NCBI GenBank assembly: GCA_907164885.2
Contig: OU015501.1
Span: 28,106,132 to 28,170,131, forward strand
DNA from: Dolomedes plantarius
Lineage: Eukaryota > Arthropoda > Arachnida > Araneae > Dolomedidae
Direction: 5' to 3'
DNA: 64,000 nucleotides
Positions 34,137-46,970 of the stretch are shown here, piece after piece; the stretch's first letter is position 1; each line of letters starts with the position of its first letter. The notes under the pieces were generated by a model. The model was not told the origin of the DNA, searched no databases, and was given only the letters and a program-made list of their open reading frames with translations. Position numbers and translations under genes: made by a program.

Positions 34137-35857
34137 AAATAAGAAAAGTTCTTGCTGAAAGAAAGACTTTTCCGTTGACATAAAATTTTACAAAATTTTA
34201 AGTACACTGTATGTAGCAAAGGTAAACACACATTATATCATTGACAGAATAAGAATTTTCTTGTGCAAATTCAATTTCAATATTTCATACTAATTGCAAC
34301 AACTTAATTTCAATATTCATTATTCGATATCCAAAACAATATTATATCCACAAAAATAATAACCTCTAAAATAATAAGTCAAATAAATGTACTAAATTCT
34401 TTTTCAATATATATCATATTTAATTTCTTATATAAACACTATAACTTCCATAAGTAACACGATATTTTTTATTTAATCTTACTACTAGCATTTTGGTATG
34501 AATCCTCCTGTTATATAACCTCTTACCTCTTAAAAACGTACATCTCTTTTTATCATATATGAAACATTACTTTTTTTGTTTCTATTTATTTCTTATTTAT
34601 TATTCTGAGAATTTTCTGGAATGGGCACTTCCTCTATAGCAGACGGATGTTAATATTCAACCGTGGCATATGGGACGCTTAGCAGATTAGATGGAACTCC
34701 GTTTCTAGTTAATAGATAAACTGTTCCTTGAAATTTCTACTGTACCAGAAAATCTCCTGAAGAACATATTACTCTCATATCTTTAATTAACCTTCAACTA
34801 CATAATATACTCATGAGAATTCAAAACCATATACCTTTTCCAATTTACGATGTAAAAAAGTACAATGTTTAGGTAACTTGTGAAGAATATTAAGTTAGCA
34901 ATGTTTGTACTTTAATACTTCAGTAAAATAAAACAATTTTTTTATACTCTTACAATTTCTTAAAATAGATTACAAATTGTTTACATAAATTGATAAATAT
35001 TTTTGTGGATAAATTTAAAGTTTTAAATATTCATTATTTTAATTAACTTTTATTCATCTTTTTCCTCATCTATATCCAACACGAAATTTAGAAACCGAAA
35101 CCTATCTGCTTACACCATGGGAAAGGAGTGAGAAAAAAATATCTAATGCTCAAAACATCAAAATAAAAGCTTCAGCTTCTACGCGCTTCCAGTACATCCA
35201 AAGCGATGAGGACTAAATTTATTACTCTCCTCTGGGTGAAAAGTTACCTTTGACCCTCCATATGTTGATAGCACAGCGCGGTACGGTAAGTTCGGAATGA
35301 CCTACTTTTTCCATTCCCCCCTTTTAGTGTAGATAACGTTACAAAAGGATTCTCTTTTGCGGGTAAAACTAATATTGAATTTATATTTAGTAAAATCTGA
35401 TTAAATTAATTAATAATTGATCCAATTCTCTTTAGAGGATCATTATTAAGAATACAATATTTAAACAATAAATACAATTTTACATAAAATTTTTATGCAC
35501 TTCCAACATAAATTTAATTTATACTTTAACAAAATTCAGTTTCATCACTTAATCATGAGAAACAAATATGACATTTATCTTACCTTTAATTTCTGTTCAT
35601 TTATTTATTTATTTATTATTATTTTTTTTCCTAGTCGGCGTAAATTAATTTTAATTTAGTCTCTTAATAGATGATTACAAATTTTTTAACAAGGCAAAAG
35701 TTCTTGGGAATGAACTGTTGTTGGCGGAAGTTGCTGGCGTATTTCTTCTTATTGCAGCACAACACAGGCCAATGTCGAACACAAGCCGTACATATGAACA
35801 CATTTTTTAAAAAACGCGAAATAATTTTCACGATTAGGAGAATTAATTCAATACACA
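34137..35857. other. LTR-element internal region, left of the hAT insertion
   Basis: AT-rich, with no retroviral-type motif on either strand. A second C-run (CATTCCCCCCTTTTAG) at about 35313 resembles another purine tract on the minus strand. Confidence 0.55.
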
Positions 35858-35865
35858 CTGAGGCG

Positions 35866-36739
35866 TAGGGATGCGACATCGATGTCGATGTTTTCAAAAC
35901 ATCGATGTTTTGATAAAAACATCGATGTTTTAAACATCGATTTATTGAAGCCGATGTTTTTTTAACATCGATGTTTTGTGCTCGATGTTTTACGTTGTCT
36001 CGATGTTTTTTTTTTAATGAAAAAGTACCGTAATAAAAAAAATTTACCACGTAGCATAATTTTCACACTCAGTAAATGTAAGTCTGAATTATGAAAAGGA
36101 CGAATACAAAAGGGGAAATGATTCTTTAGCAAACAGACAAATGACAATTAACAACCAATGAACCAATCAAAGCGCTTGGAATGTTCCTGAGATTCCAAAA
36201 CCTTCCATGGGGTTTTATTTTACAAATAGTATATATACGAGTGCATCAAATTTAAGTTTTTGTTTTGTTCTGGTTTTATATAAGTTGACGTTAATATTAT
36301 TAGTAAGTTGCCTCCCAAAAGTACCGTTTGGAAATATTTTTACAAAACCACTGACAAACTGGCGAAATACAATATTTGCCTTAAGTCCCTCAAAATTTCT
36401 GGCAATACCACGAATTTATCTGGACATTTGAAGGCAAAACATGGCGGTATTTACAACAAGAATTTTGAGTCATCAATGTAGCCCAAAGCAACCAATTTTT
36501 TGTCATTTGTGCCTGCCCAATCAGAGAGTAAAATTAAATCACCCCCTCCCCCCCACGACTAACGGAAGTAACATTAATGTTAGAGATTACTAAACCAGTT
36601 TTAAAAAATCGATGTTCTAAAACATCGATGTTTAAAAACATCGATGGTTTTTGGGCGATGTTTTATTAGCATCGATGTTTTAATATTGAATATCGATGTT
36701 TCAAAACATCGATGTTTTGTTATCGATGTCGCATCACTA
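35866..36739 (+). mobile_element. hAT element with arrays of AACATCGATGTTTT palindromes
   Basis: Ends TAGGGATGCGACATCGATGT and (right, reverse complement) TAGTGATGCGACATCGATAA are inverted repeats. They are flanked by the 8-bp duplication CTGAGGCG (35858-35865 and 36740-36747), the hallmark of hAT insertion. Both ends carry clusters of AACATCGATGTT palindromes (35870-36010, 36608-36725). The middle has one coding piece, a BED finger. 874 bp, non-autonomous. Confidence 0.92.
36307..36481 (+). pseudogene. BED zinc-finger relic of the hAT element
   Basis: Frame reads LPPKSTVWKYFYKTTDKLAK then YNICLKSLKISGNTTNLSGH and LKAKHGGIYNKN, ending at TAG. STVWKYF and GNTTNLSGHLKAKH are the diagnostic parts of a BED finger, the DNA-binding N-terminus of hAT transposases. 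The first metal-binding Cys reads Tyr; the second Cys and both His remain. No in-frame ATG is evident near the start and no catalytic domain follows. Confidence 0.85.
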
Positions 36740-36747
36740 CTGAGGCG

Positions 36748-37165
36748 TTGTGGGAAGGTGAAGGGATCAGAACAATTTTATGCTGTAATAAGTGACTTGA
36801 GCACTCATATTGAAAAAAAAAATGATCCGTCGAGATGAATACGTGGCATAAATTTCTTGTTCATATTCTTGTATGTAATATTATCATTTGAAGATTCTAA
36901 AAAAGCGTTGGAAATTCTTGTGTGGAATTAAGCACTCAAAAGCCAGCGGGGTTAACACAAATGACAACATGAAGAAACTGCACAAATTTTTCAGGACTGG
37001 AGCACATGACGTAAAGATACTTGAAAATTTTCTTTTTATGGAACATTTCCGCTGAAGTGAATACGTTGCATACGTACAATTTTCATCGTAAATCAAAATT
37101 ATAATTAATCACTCGCAAATCGCAGGGCACCCTGGACAGGAATATAATCCTGTCGACTTTATAAA
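36748..37165. other. LTR-element internal region, right of the hAT insertion
   Basis: No coding motif. Next to the LTR is a small inverted repeat, ACAGGATTATATTCCTGT (37136-37154 region). A tRNA-complementary primer-binding site was not recognised. Confidence 0.5.
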
Positions 37166-38040
37166 TGTGATAATAATCACATTTGGAAAATTAAAAATTT
37201 AGCACAAGGGGATTGACGCGTAGAACTTATGGGAGATGCTGCCGGTGCGAGGAGTGATGCAGTCGGGCGAAGTGTTCATCCAGGAAAACACTGATGATAT
37301 CTAGGAGATTAATACACGCGGAGCCATAGAAGAGGAACACAGGTTTCAGACGATATCCAGGAAATCACCTTTATTCTATTATGAAGCATCACGAAGGTAT
37401 TAGCTGCCGCTGGAATTGGCCGGCGTCCATGCCAGGACGGGACGTGTTAACAGCAGTGTTTATATGCCAGAGTTAAGAGAAGAGCGTTGTAACGACCGGA
37501 CTGTGGACAGCCGATCCGACAGCAACGAGAGTTAGACACGCAGAGAGAAGTCTTCTGTTCATGCAATATTAAATGGGTGTTTTGCGATATTTACGCCAGA
37601 GGGCCTAAACTACTTAATATTTTAATTGGGCGTCTTTAGGGACGTGGAGTTCACGTGTCCACTTCAGTTTCCTGGGGATTGATAGATCCCGCGCTTGTTA
37701 GAGCTGTGACCTATTGACCTGGGTGTAGGAAAATTGGCCATAAAGTTCTTGTAGTGTGGTTTCGACATTATAAAAGGCATAAATCCAGAGTGGTTCGAGG
37801 GCTCTTCAAGAATTTTGACACTATAGTGCCATTCGGAATCTCATAAACTTCTAACACTCATATCTGGGGATGTTATTGAGTTCCGATACTTCACATGCCT
37901 ACTTAATGATCTGCTGGGCTACGATAAATTATCTTATTTTACTTTTAGGTTGCAATTTTTGGAAAAGGGGTCGTGCTTTATTAACAGGATAATTTAGAAT
38001 AAGCGGGAAATGTAAATTTAGAGAAGGCCGGGATTTCTTG

Positions 38041-38045
<5 letters not shown>
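37166..38045 (-). repeat. LTR (5' LTR in minus orientation)
   Basis: About 880 bp. Matches 33253-34122 throughout, with scattered substitutions and a small insertion near its TGTGATAATAATCAC end. Confidence 0.9.
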
Positions 38046-38100
<55 letters not shown>

Positions 38101-38132
38101 GTATATGTATATACAGTGTATATATATACATA
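38046..38132. repeat. (CA)n(TA)n microsatellite
   Basis: Same composition and order as 33207-33252, then TATACAGTGTATATATATA before the Tc1 element. Confidence 0.95.
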
Positions 38133-39614
38133 CACTGCTTATCAAAAATTAAGAAAAGGTCACAAAAATAGCGATTACTGAAAAATTTACGAGTATAATT
38201 TAATGAAACTTATACACATTATACAACACATAGGTAGATATAAAATAGCATAAAAAGAAATCGCCAGACAATCATGGTGTTATAGAAACTGGCATAAGTA
38301 TATAATGAAAAAATCGGATTTGTCAGTTTGGTATACGAAAAGTATCTTTAATATGGCGTATGATCCCCCCGAGAAGCAATACAGAGCATACAGCGATGTG
38401 TGATGCTGTCAATTATGCGATCTATGAGTTCGGTAGGAAGTGAGAGCCATTGCTGTTTCAAAGCAATTGAAAGCATGGCTAGGATCCTGAGAGGAGGACT
38501 GAGAGCAACGAAAGTGTCCCAAACATGCTCGATAGGATTCAGGTCCGATGATCGAGCTGGCCACTCCATGCGCTGAATTGTTTCCTGCTCAAGATAAGCA
38601 TCCACGTTGCGAGCCCTGTGTGGTCTCGCGTTATCGTCCTGTAGCACGAAATAATCACTTATTGCCCTGGCATAAGGGTGCGCAAAAGCATCAAAGATGC
38701 CATCTCTGTAGGTGTGAGCATTCACATTTCCTCGGGGAAATACATAGAGGTCTGTGCGTCCACCCAAAAAGATACCACCCCAAACACAGACACTGCCTGA
38801 TCCGTACGCATCTCTTTCACAGATGTGTGATGGATTAAAACGAGTTCCAGATTCTCTCCAAATCAAAATGCGTTCACTATCACTTTGGATGCTAAACCTG
38901 GTCTCATCCGTAAAGGGAACAGCTCTCAATTGATCACGCGTCCAGCGGACATGTTGACAGCCCACTGCAAACGTTCCCGCCTATGGCGTGACGTGAGCGG
39001 AACGCAAATGGCTGATCGCCTCACAGGAAAACCTCCTTCGTGAAGCCTTCTACGCACGGTTGACGTTGATACCAACCGTCCGGAACTTACAGCGAGGGAG
39101 GACTGAGTTCAGACGGAGTTGCGGTTCTATTCTTTCGTGCGCATAATGACAAATATCGGTCATCGGCACTCGTCGCAGCGTATAGCCGTCCTTTGCTGAA
39201 CCTCCTGGATGCCGAATCTGTGGTTAGAAATTGTTGCCAAAGTCTATAAACCACAGACGGACTCACATTTAGCCATCTGGCCACTTCTGTCTGACTTTGT
39301 CCTGCCTCTAGTCTCCCAATAGCTCGCCATCGCAGTTCTTCGGTCAAATGATGCCTGGAGGTTATTGTTATAATTTGGCTATGCCAGATGTCTAATCTCA
39401 GCCTCGGAGATACAATTGCCGCCTTGCTCTGAGACATGCACTTTTATGCTCCTTGCAAATGGCATATTCCGACAGCAGCGCCACTATCTTACAAAATGCA
39501 GTATTGTTCAGCACCTTTTACTTAACAACATATTCAAATTTTAAACAGATTATCCTAGTTTTGAACGTGTTATCCCTCTTTTTGTGATTTTTCCTTAATT
39601 TTTGATAACTAGTG
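38133..39614 (-). mobile_element. Tc1-like transposon, copy 2, full length
   Basis: Terminal repeats CACTGCTTATCAAAAATTAA and (right, reverse complement) CACTAGTTATCAAAAATTAA, then CACAAAAA on both sides, flanked by TA. 1482 bp with one minus-strand transposase gene. This copy defines the ends of copy 1 (1-1234) and of the fragment at 24362. Confidence 0.95.
38348..39437 (-). pseudogene. Tc1-like DD34E transposase, copy 2, frameshifted
   Basis: N-terminal frame (39087-39437) with RWRAIGRLEAGQSQTEVARW and LNVSPSVVYRLWQQF helix-turn-helix. The C-terminal frame (38348-38965) has VPFTDETRFSIQ (first Asp), VWGGIF, YFVLQDDNARPHRARNVDAY (second Asp) and RSSDLNPIEHVWD (Glu). The halves are in different frames. 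Just after the Glu block a short deletion removes the LGRRI-like residues kept in copy 1. The inner candidate start ATG (MTSRHH in copy 1) is ATA here. Non-functional by frame, but catalytic residues are intact. Confidence 0.92.
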
Positions 39615-40018
39615 TATATAGATATAACAATCTGAGGAAACAATAAAAAGCACTTGATTTAACAACCACGTAATTAAAGTGAAAAATAGTCTAAGCTTTA
39701 GGTGGGATATCAAATACTTTAGAATAACAACTAGGAAGGTTTCAAACGATACAAAATTAAGGCCTGAACTTTTTCGGGTAAAGGAAATCCAAATTTCGAG
39801 GAAAATATTTTTAAATAAGTCTTCCTCTTACATAGCAAAGGTGAATTAATTGGTCACAGCTCTCATCTTCAGTTCTTGTGTTCAATCCGTGCCCCTAGTA
39901 AAATATGAATCTATTAGTGATCTACTAGCTCCAAAAAGTTGGGTATGAACTGTGATGTTCTATTGTAAGTGTATGTTTAAAATTCTTGGTGTAAAATTTA
40001 TAAAATTTATAAAATTTG
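39615..40018. other. Spacer, nothing recognised
   Basis: AT-rich, no motif-bearing frames. Confidence 0.6.
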
Positions 40019-40159
40019 TAGACTCCTGTATAATGCGATTAATATTGTACGCGTTGTATGAATCCGCGCTATAAGAAATCTTGTTGGACGAGTAAAAATC
40101 TTGTACAACGCGAATGATGATGTTAAGGTAAAATGTTAGTGACTATTATCATATAATAT

Positions 40160-40162
40160 ATG

Positions 40163-40243
<81 letters not shown>

Positions 40244-40264
40244 CTATCTATCTATCTATCTATC

Positions 40265-40304
<40 letters not shown>

Positions 40305-40305
40305 C

Positions 40306-40384
<79 letters not shown>
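40160..40384. repeat. (TATC)n and (TA)n microsatellite
   Basis: Alternating ATCT tetranucleotide and TA dinucleotide blocks. The tyrosine/isoleucine-rich frames across it are by-products. Confidence 0.97.
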
Positions 40385-40388
<4 letters not shown>

Positions 40389-41685
40389 GGCTGTTCGCAC
40401 ATTTTTTAGACGATTTTGGTAAGCGGTAATAAAAAATCGTTTGCTGCAAAAGGAATAATTGCAATTGTACTATGTTTTTAAAAGTCAAAATTATCCTCTG
40501 CGGCTTGAAAGTTTTGTTTTTATTCAAAATGGCGTTTTTAACAAAGCAGTGGTTCGAAGGCTACATTTATGCTCTTTCCGAAGAGAAATATGCATACTCC
40601 GTTATCCAAAAACGATGTGAGAGTCATGGTTTTGTGATATCTAAAGCGTCGATAGGTAATATCGTCAACAAGAACGGAAAAAAACCTCAAATTGGAGCCT
40701 CAAGTGGGACAACAATTCCAAACAAGTATCCAAGGAAAAAACGGATATCTTCGACTATTGCAAAGGTACGTTGTTTAATGTTAAAAGAAATTCCCCCTAG
40801 TCAAAGGACAGTTGGAAAAATCATTATAATGCTCGGTGTTCACTGTAAACAAAATGATAAACGTTGATTTAAGTCTTAAGAAAGCGAAAAAACGCAATGT
40901 GCATCGTCTTCTTCCAAATCATATCGCTGAACGCAGGACACGCTGCAGAATTCTATATGAGAAACACTTATCCAAAGAAAAATGGAAAACAATTGTTACA
41001 ATACATGAATTATGGGTGTATTTAAAGGATTGCAACCAAAAAGAGCCATTTATTATCATGAAAGGGGAGAAAAAAATTTAAGTACATGGTTCAAAGAATC
41101 TAAAGAAAGTTTTTCTAAGGGATTCATTATTGTTGCTGGTTTTTCTTATAATGGCAAGTTAAAAATAAAGAGAGTGGAAAAAAATGTCAAGATTAACTCC
41201 AAATACTATCAGGAACATATTTTATCGCCAATTTTTCTGAATGAAATACCATCGCTTTACCCACAGTGCCATCAATCTGTGAGACTCTATCAGGACAAAG
41301 CTAGCAGTCACACATCAAAATCCACTGTAAATTTCCTAAAAGAAATGGAACAAAAAACTGGTATCAAGGCCATACCCTTCACTGATATCCCTACTAAATC
41401 TCCCGATGTATCACGTATGGATTTTTGTGCTTTCGGACTTTTAAAATCTGCATTATCCAAACGTCGTCCCAAATCCCTTACAGGACTCTGGAAAGCTGTT
41501 CAGGAGAAATGGGATAGAATACCTCTTCTGACACTTCAAAAGGCATTATTATCCTGGAAATTGCGGTGTCGAAAGATAGTTCAGAATAAGGGATGTCAAA
41601 TAGAACATTTAAAACACAATAATTTTATGTAATTTAGTTTTGTGAATACAATATACATCGTCTAAAAATGTGTGAACAGCCTCTG
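40385..41685 (+). mobile_element. DD41D mariner-like element, copy 2
   Basis: Same terminal repeats and length (1301 bp) as copy 1, starting CAGAGGCTGTTCGCACATTT and ending GTGTGAACAGCCTCTG, with TA on both sides. Confidence 0.93.
40529..41632 (+). pseudogene. DD41D transposase, copy 2, frameshifted and catalytically dead
   Basis: The N-terminal frame stays open to 40867 (longer than in copy 1), with KRCESHGFVISKASIGNIVN. The first catalytic block reads VTIHELWVYL where copy 1 has VTIDESWVYL, so the first Asp is His. LYQDKASSHTSK keeps the second Asp and SPDVSRMDFCAFGLL keeps the third, with Pro to Arg beside it. Frame slips occur near 40840-40870 and 41030. The defects largely complement those of copy 1, which shows what the shared ancestor looked like without either being active. 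Confidence 0.92.
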
Positions 41686-41926
41686 TATATATATATAAAT
41701 CCCATTTAAACTTTTTTTCACCGCGATATCTAACACGGCATATGTTAAATACTTCGTCAAAATCTTTCAAAACCCCGTGTGCATAAAAAATAAAGACATG
41801 TGCAGTGTAAAAATAGGAAATTCCTCCATTTTATTCTATAGCGCGTTATACGGGAATCGCATTATTCAAATTAAGTCGTCTCACTTTTTCAACGCGTTGT
41901 ATGAACTCGCTTTATATGGGAATCTA

Positions 41927-43054
41927 CGGCATTTAAATTGAATCTTTAGGCTAGCTGACGTTATAACCTATATTACTATTTATGAAATACGGTAGCTTTA
42001 ATTTTCATACAATTTAAAATCTGTTATGTTTGTTATAATCTGTCGAACAGTTCTGTTCGTCCGAAAGAAAATAAATTTTTAAATTTACTAAGTAGAGTTT
42101 ATTTGCAGTGAGAGAGACATAAATCGATACATATCACTAAAATTACAAGTTGTATGTGACAAGGCATTTTCTTATGTTTAGGTAAAATTATAATGGAAAT
42201 ACGACGGCTAACTTTGAAATATTAGGATTAATTGAATGAATTGTATGAATTTGAGTACAAATTTCTGTTAAGTATATTCCTAAGGATACCTCAAGAATAA
42301 TTTGGAGTTCTTGAAACCTATAGTGTCTTTTTTTTTAATAAAATAATTTTGTATAATTTCATTTATCCATCTTTGTACTATTTAATATTTTCTCGTAATT
42401 AATCTGAAATGAAATGTGAAAAGTCATTTACGCTAAAAAGGAAAAATTGAACGGAGAAGGAAATTTTTAATGGATATGTACTCTCAAGGTTATAATTACT
42501 CCTAATGTTCTTTCATAAAAAATCGAACGCTCTCAGGTCTGCACTAGTATAAAACCGTCGTTAAACCGGAAGGCAAAAAAGAAGTGAAGATTTTCGTTAG
42601 TCTTTGTGAATGTCAACGAAAACAAAATCATTCAGTCATAAAACATGAGAGTCGGGGGACCAGCGACCTTATGTGGCCTTTCGCAGCAGGAACCTTCATT
42701 TACTTCTTCTTTTATTTACAGAATGTCAGTGTGGGATTCGGTTGCTGGATTCAGTGGACATCATCCTAAAAATGTTTCTTCTTTCGCGTTTCTGTTGCAA
42801 TTTTAGGACCCATGTCTGGTATGTTAGAGACCTTGTTTATTGTTGTTCCTTAACTTCACTTCAATTTTAATTGCAACAGTTACTTTTAATCCCGTTTCGA
42901 TGAATATTATTTCGACACTCTTTATATACCATATTTCATTCAGTTTACTTACAGAGTTCCCCATTTCCTGCTTCACTCTAGTATCTTGTACCAATTAAAG
43001 CTCTGTTATGGATTAGATCTAATTTCAATATTGTATATACACCAGTTTTGTTCC
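41927..43054. other. Spacer, nothing recognised
   Basis: Short frames at 42584-42870 without motifs. No repeats noted. Confidence 0.6.
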
Positions 43055-43770
43055 AAGAAACCTTCCTAAATAGTGTAAATAATATTCCCATTTAATGTTC
43101 ATTTTACTTACTCGCATTATACAAGCGAAGTAAAATGTAACTAGTCCTTTAATACTGTTTTAGTTCAGTGCTCTAAGCGTAAATATTAGTTTTAACTTTA
43201 CATAAAACTTTTTTAAATTCACACTATTAATAAAAAGCCTTCCTAAATAGCGTGAATATTATTCCCATTTAATGTTCATTTTACTCACTCGCATTATACA
43301 AACGAAGTAAAATGTAACTAGTCCTTTAATAATCTTTTAGATCAGTGCTCTAAGCGTAAATATTAGTTTTAACTTTACAAAAAACTTTTTTAAATTCACA
43401 CTATTAATAAGAAACCTTCCTAAATAGTGTGAATAATATTCACATTTAATGTTCATTTTACTTCGCTTTATGCAAGCGAAGTAAAATATTACTAGTCCTT
43501 TTATACTTCCTATGTATATCTCTTTTTAGTTTAGTGATCTAAGCGTAAATTTTAGTTCTAACCTTCCATAAAACTTCTTTTTATCTCCTTTCCTAAATAG
43601 TGTGAATAATATTCACATTTAATGTTCCTTTTACTTCGCTTTATACAAGAGAAGTAAAATGTAACTAGTCCTTCAATACTCCCTATGTATATCGCATTTA
43701 GTTTCCTGCTCTAAGCATAAATTTTAATTTTAACCTTCCATAAAACTTTTTTAAGACTCCTTTCTTTTAA
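43055..43770. repeat. ~175-bp tandem repeat with internal hairpin, four units
   Basis: CCTT(T)CCTAAATAG starts units at 43061, 43238, 43415 and 43587 (spacing 177, 177, 172). Each unit has TTTAATGTTCATTTTACTT followed by AAGCGAAGTAAAAT or a close variant. In unit 3, TTTTACTTCGCTT and AAGCGAAGTAAAA form a perfect 13-bp stem with a 5-base loop. Confidence 0.9.
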
Positions 43771-44783
<1,013 letters not shown>

Positions 44784-44913
44784 GATAACGGTGGCGATGA
44801 ACATCAGGGTGGGGAACTCGTGATATTCCAGACAGTTCTGTAGTCATGACACAAGGTATGAAGGCATGTGGAGAAGAAAAATGACCAGAGGGCCTCAAAC
44901 AATCGTCTTTCAG

Positions 44914-45137
44914 ACAGGGGCGGTTTTTTGGGGGGGGCAACGTCGGCTCTTAGGGTTATATATATATATATAAGAAATAAACATCGTCTCATTTTAAATT
45001 TAAACTCATTTAGTATTAGGTCTACGATTATATAATTTTAGGCTATGGGAAAAAAATACGCCGGGCTTTTCTTTCTTTTTTTTTTTGGGGGGGGGTCAAT
45101 TGCCCCTATTGCCCCCCCCCCCCTTGGAACCGCCAAT
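44914..45137. mobile_element. hAT-type MITE with G-tract ends
   Basis: Left ACAGGGGCGGTTTTTTGGGG and right (reverse complement) ATTGGCGGTTCCAAGGGGGG are inverted repeats with GGGGCAA following. The flanks TCTTTCAG (44906-44913) and GCTTTCAG (45138-45145) match at 7 of 8 positions, as for a hAT duplication. 224 bp, non-coding. Confidence 0.7.
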
Positions 45138-45145
45138 GCTTTCAG

Positions 45146-45680
45146 GTGGTAGTGAGAAATGAGCACAATACTAATCCGTGGTAGCCAAAAAGAAGATTCG
45201 TTCGATCAACATATAGTCTTAATTCTGGAAATTCTGCTTGACATCTTTTACTTGGAATACACTCATATACAGCGAATCAACATATATTACTTTAATTGTC
45301 CGGAATCCGCCGGAACCGTACATAATGAACAAAAGTTCACAGTGAAAATTATTGCGGCTAGCTAGGACGAAATGCAGACCTGCAAAAGGCGCAAAAGACG
45401 CCCGAAGTACGGATGCATTAAACTTCTAATTGGTCAGTTCAAGACATCTGACCTCACACGTCATATGAGGTGATATTGCATCAGACGTCTGGAACATTCG
45501 ATGTTATATAAGATCTGCTATCTACACGTGGATTAGGGGAAAATATAATCTATTACTTAGTTTATCTCTAGATCAAACTTTGGATTAAGGGACGATACTT
45601 TATTGAGATAAAATGAAAGAATTTCGAATAAGCGTTTTATTTAATGAAAGGGAAAGATTATTGTTTCATATATATATATA

Positions 45681-45724
<44 letters not shown>

Positions 45725-45772
45725 TATGATTGTATTTATGTACATATATATGTATAGCCAAAACTAAGATGT

Positions 45773-45832
<60 letters not shown>

Positions 45833-46970
45833 GGGATGTATCCTTGGTTGCCTACGGTGTATCAACTCTCCGTTTGCGGATCACTCTCCTTTTTATCTAT
45901 TCCTCTTTGTGCATGCGGAAGAAATAACGAAAGATTAGCAAAAAGAAAAAAATGATTGTTATATGAGAACGTGACTGAAAAAGTTAGATATCTGAGAGAA
46001 TTGCTTTATGTATATATTTTATATAATTATTTTATAGGGTAGATATATTCAAAGTGTTCGAGAGGATGCGCCTGGATGATTTTTTGTTAAATCAAGATAT
46101 CTGTCCAGGACAATTTTTTTATTCCTTCCTACAGAAATACGCCTAATAGAGATATACTACCTGCCCTTGTCTTAATATTCAACATTCATATTGTTATAAT
46201 AGGCACTGATCCATGTACTGCGTATTTTTACTCTGTATACATGAAGAACCTATAATTTTGCACAGATTTCAAATGAACGGAAAAATTCTGAGTAGAAATA
46301 GTCAGATGACGATTTTATAGAGGAAATTGTGATTATGTTTTACATTATATGTAAAATGAGTTTTTTTTTTAAAAGAGAACGTCAACATTTCTTTCGAAAT
46401 TTTGAGGAAGGGTCTAACACGATTTAGCGGTGTAGTACAACACATCCGACCGGAAAGCATGAAGTCTTCAGATTCTACTCCATGCTGGACACGTACTGTA
46501 ATAATGAGGTCAAGTTTGATAGATGGGATAGAGTACTGCATAGTGGTTTAGAGTTTGACAACTGACTATTTATTTTTAAGAGTTTTATATTTTAAGCATT
46601 ATATAAATCTCCCCTTGCACGATAAGCTTAATTTGTCAACCAGTGGAACCTCCTCCTTCAAATAACATCTTTGTTTTGGATTTTATTTGGGTTCCACAAC
46701 TTTCTTTTATTCATTCTATTTGTCCCACATACTGAAATTTTAATAAAACCGAATGTATTTTCTTGTTACCATAAAAAAGCTACCTAATTTGTTCCGCCGT
46801 CATTTTTTACCTGCATGAGAAAATTATATTTTTGCGTGGAAATATATCAAAGATCAGAGTTTTTTACATCAAAGTTAGCTGAAGAAAGATCAGGGTGTGT
46901 AAAAAAATTTCGGAGACCTTGAAAACATGATTAAAATTTTTGGTGAAATTGCATAGAGTAGTTTATTATA
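45146..46970. other. Spacer with (TG)n and (TA)n microsatellites
   Basis: TG repeats at about 45680-45725 and TA repeats at 45777-45825. No gene motif in the remainder. Confidence 0.6.

Larger units (their letters stand above)
33253..38045 (-). mobile_element. LTR retrotransposon without visible gag-pol
   Basis: Two direct repeats of about 870-880 bp, running TGTGATAATA to TTCTTGTTACA on the plus strand, enclose about 3 kb. On the minus strand the LTR starts TGTAACAAGAAATCC. A polypurine tract lies just before one LTR on the minus strand, which sets the orientation. No protease, RT, integrase or Gag motif was found in the internal region, so it looks like a LARD-type non-autonomous element or one whose coding part was lost. 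A clear target duplication is not visible in the low-complexity flanks. Confidence 0.85.
40021..41924. mobile_element. Pogo/Tigger-like MITE split by the DD41D element
   Basis: Left GACTCCTGTATAATGCGATT and right (reverse complement) GATTCCCATATAAAGCGAGT form terminal repeats flanked by TA (40019-40020, 41925-41926). CGCGTTGTATGAA-type phrases recur in both arms. Between the arms lie (TATC)n/(TA)n and the whole DD41D copy 2. Without the insertion the element would be about 500 bp. Non-coding. Confidence 0.7.

Noticed and set aside
35664..36147. Minus-strand frames at 35664-36147 as LTR-element genes
   Set aside because: They run through the ATCGATGTTTT arrays of the hAT insertion and have no domain.
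40160..40429. Open frames of alternating Tyr-Ile over (TA)n arrays, also at 22440, 24300, 26045, 44600 and 45780
   Set aside because: Any TA repeat is open in several frames; there is no coding signal.
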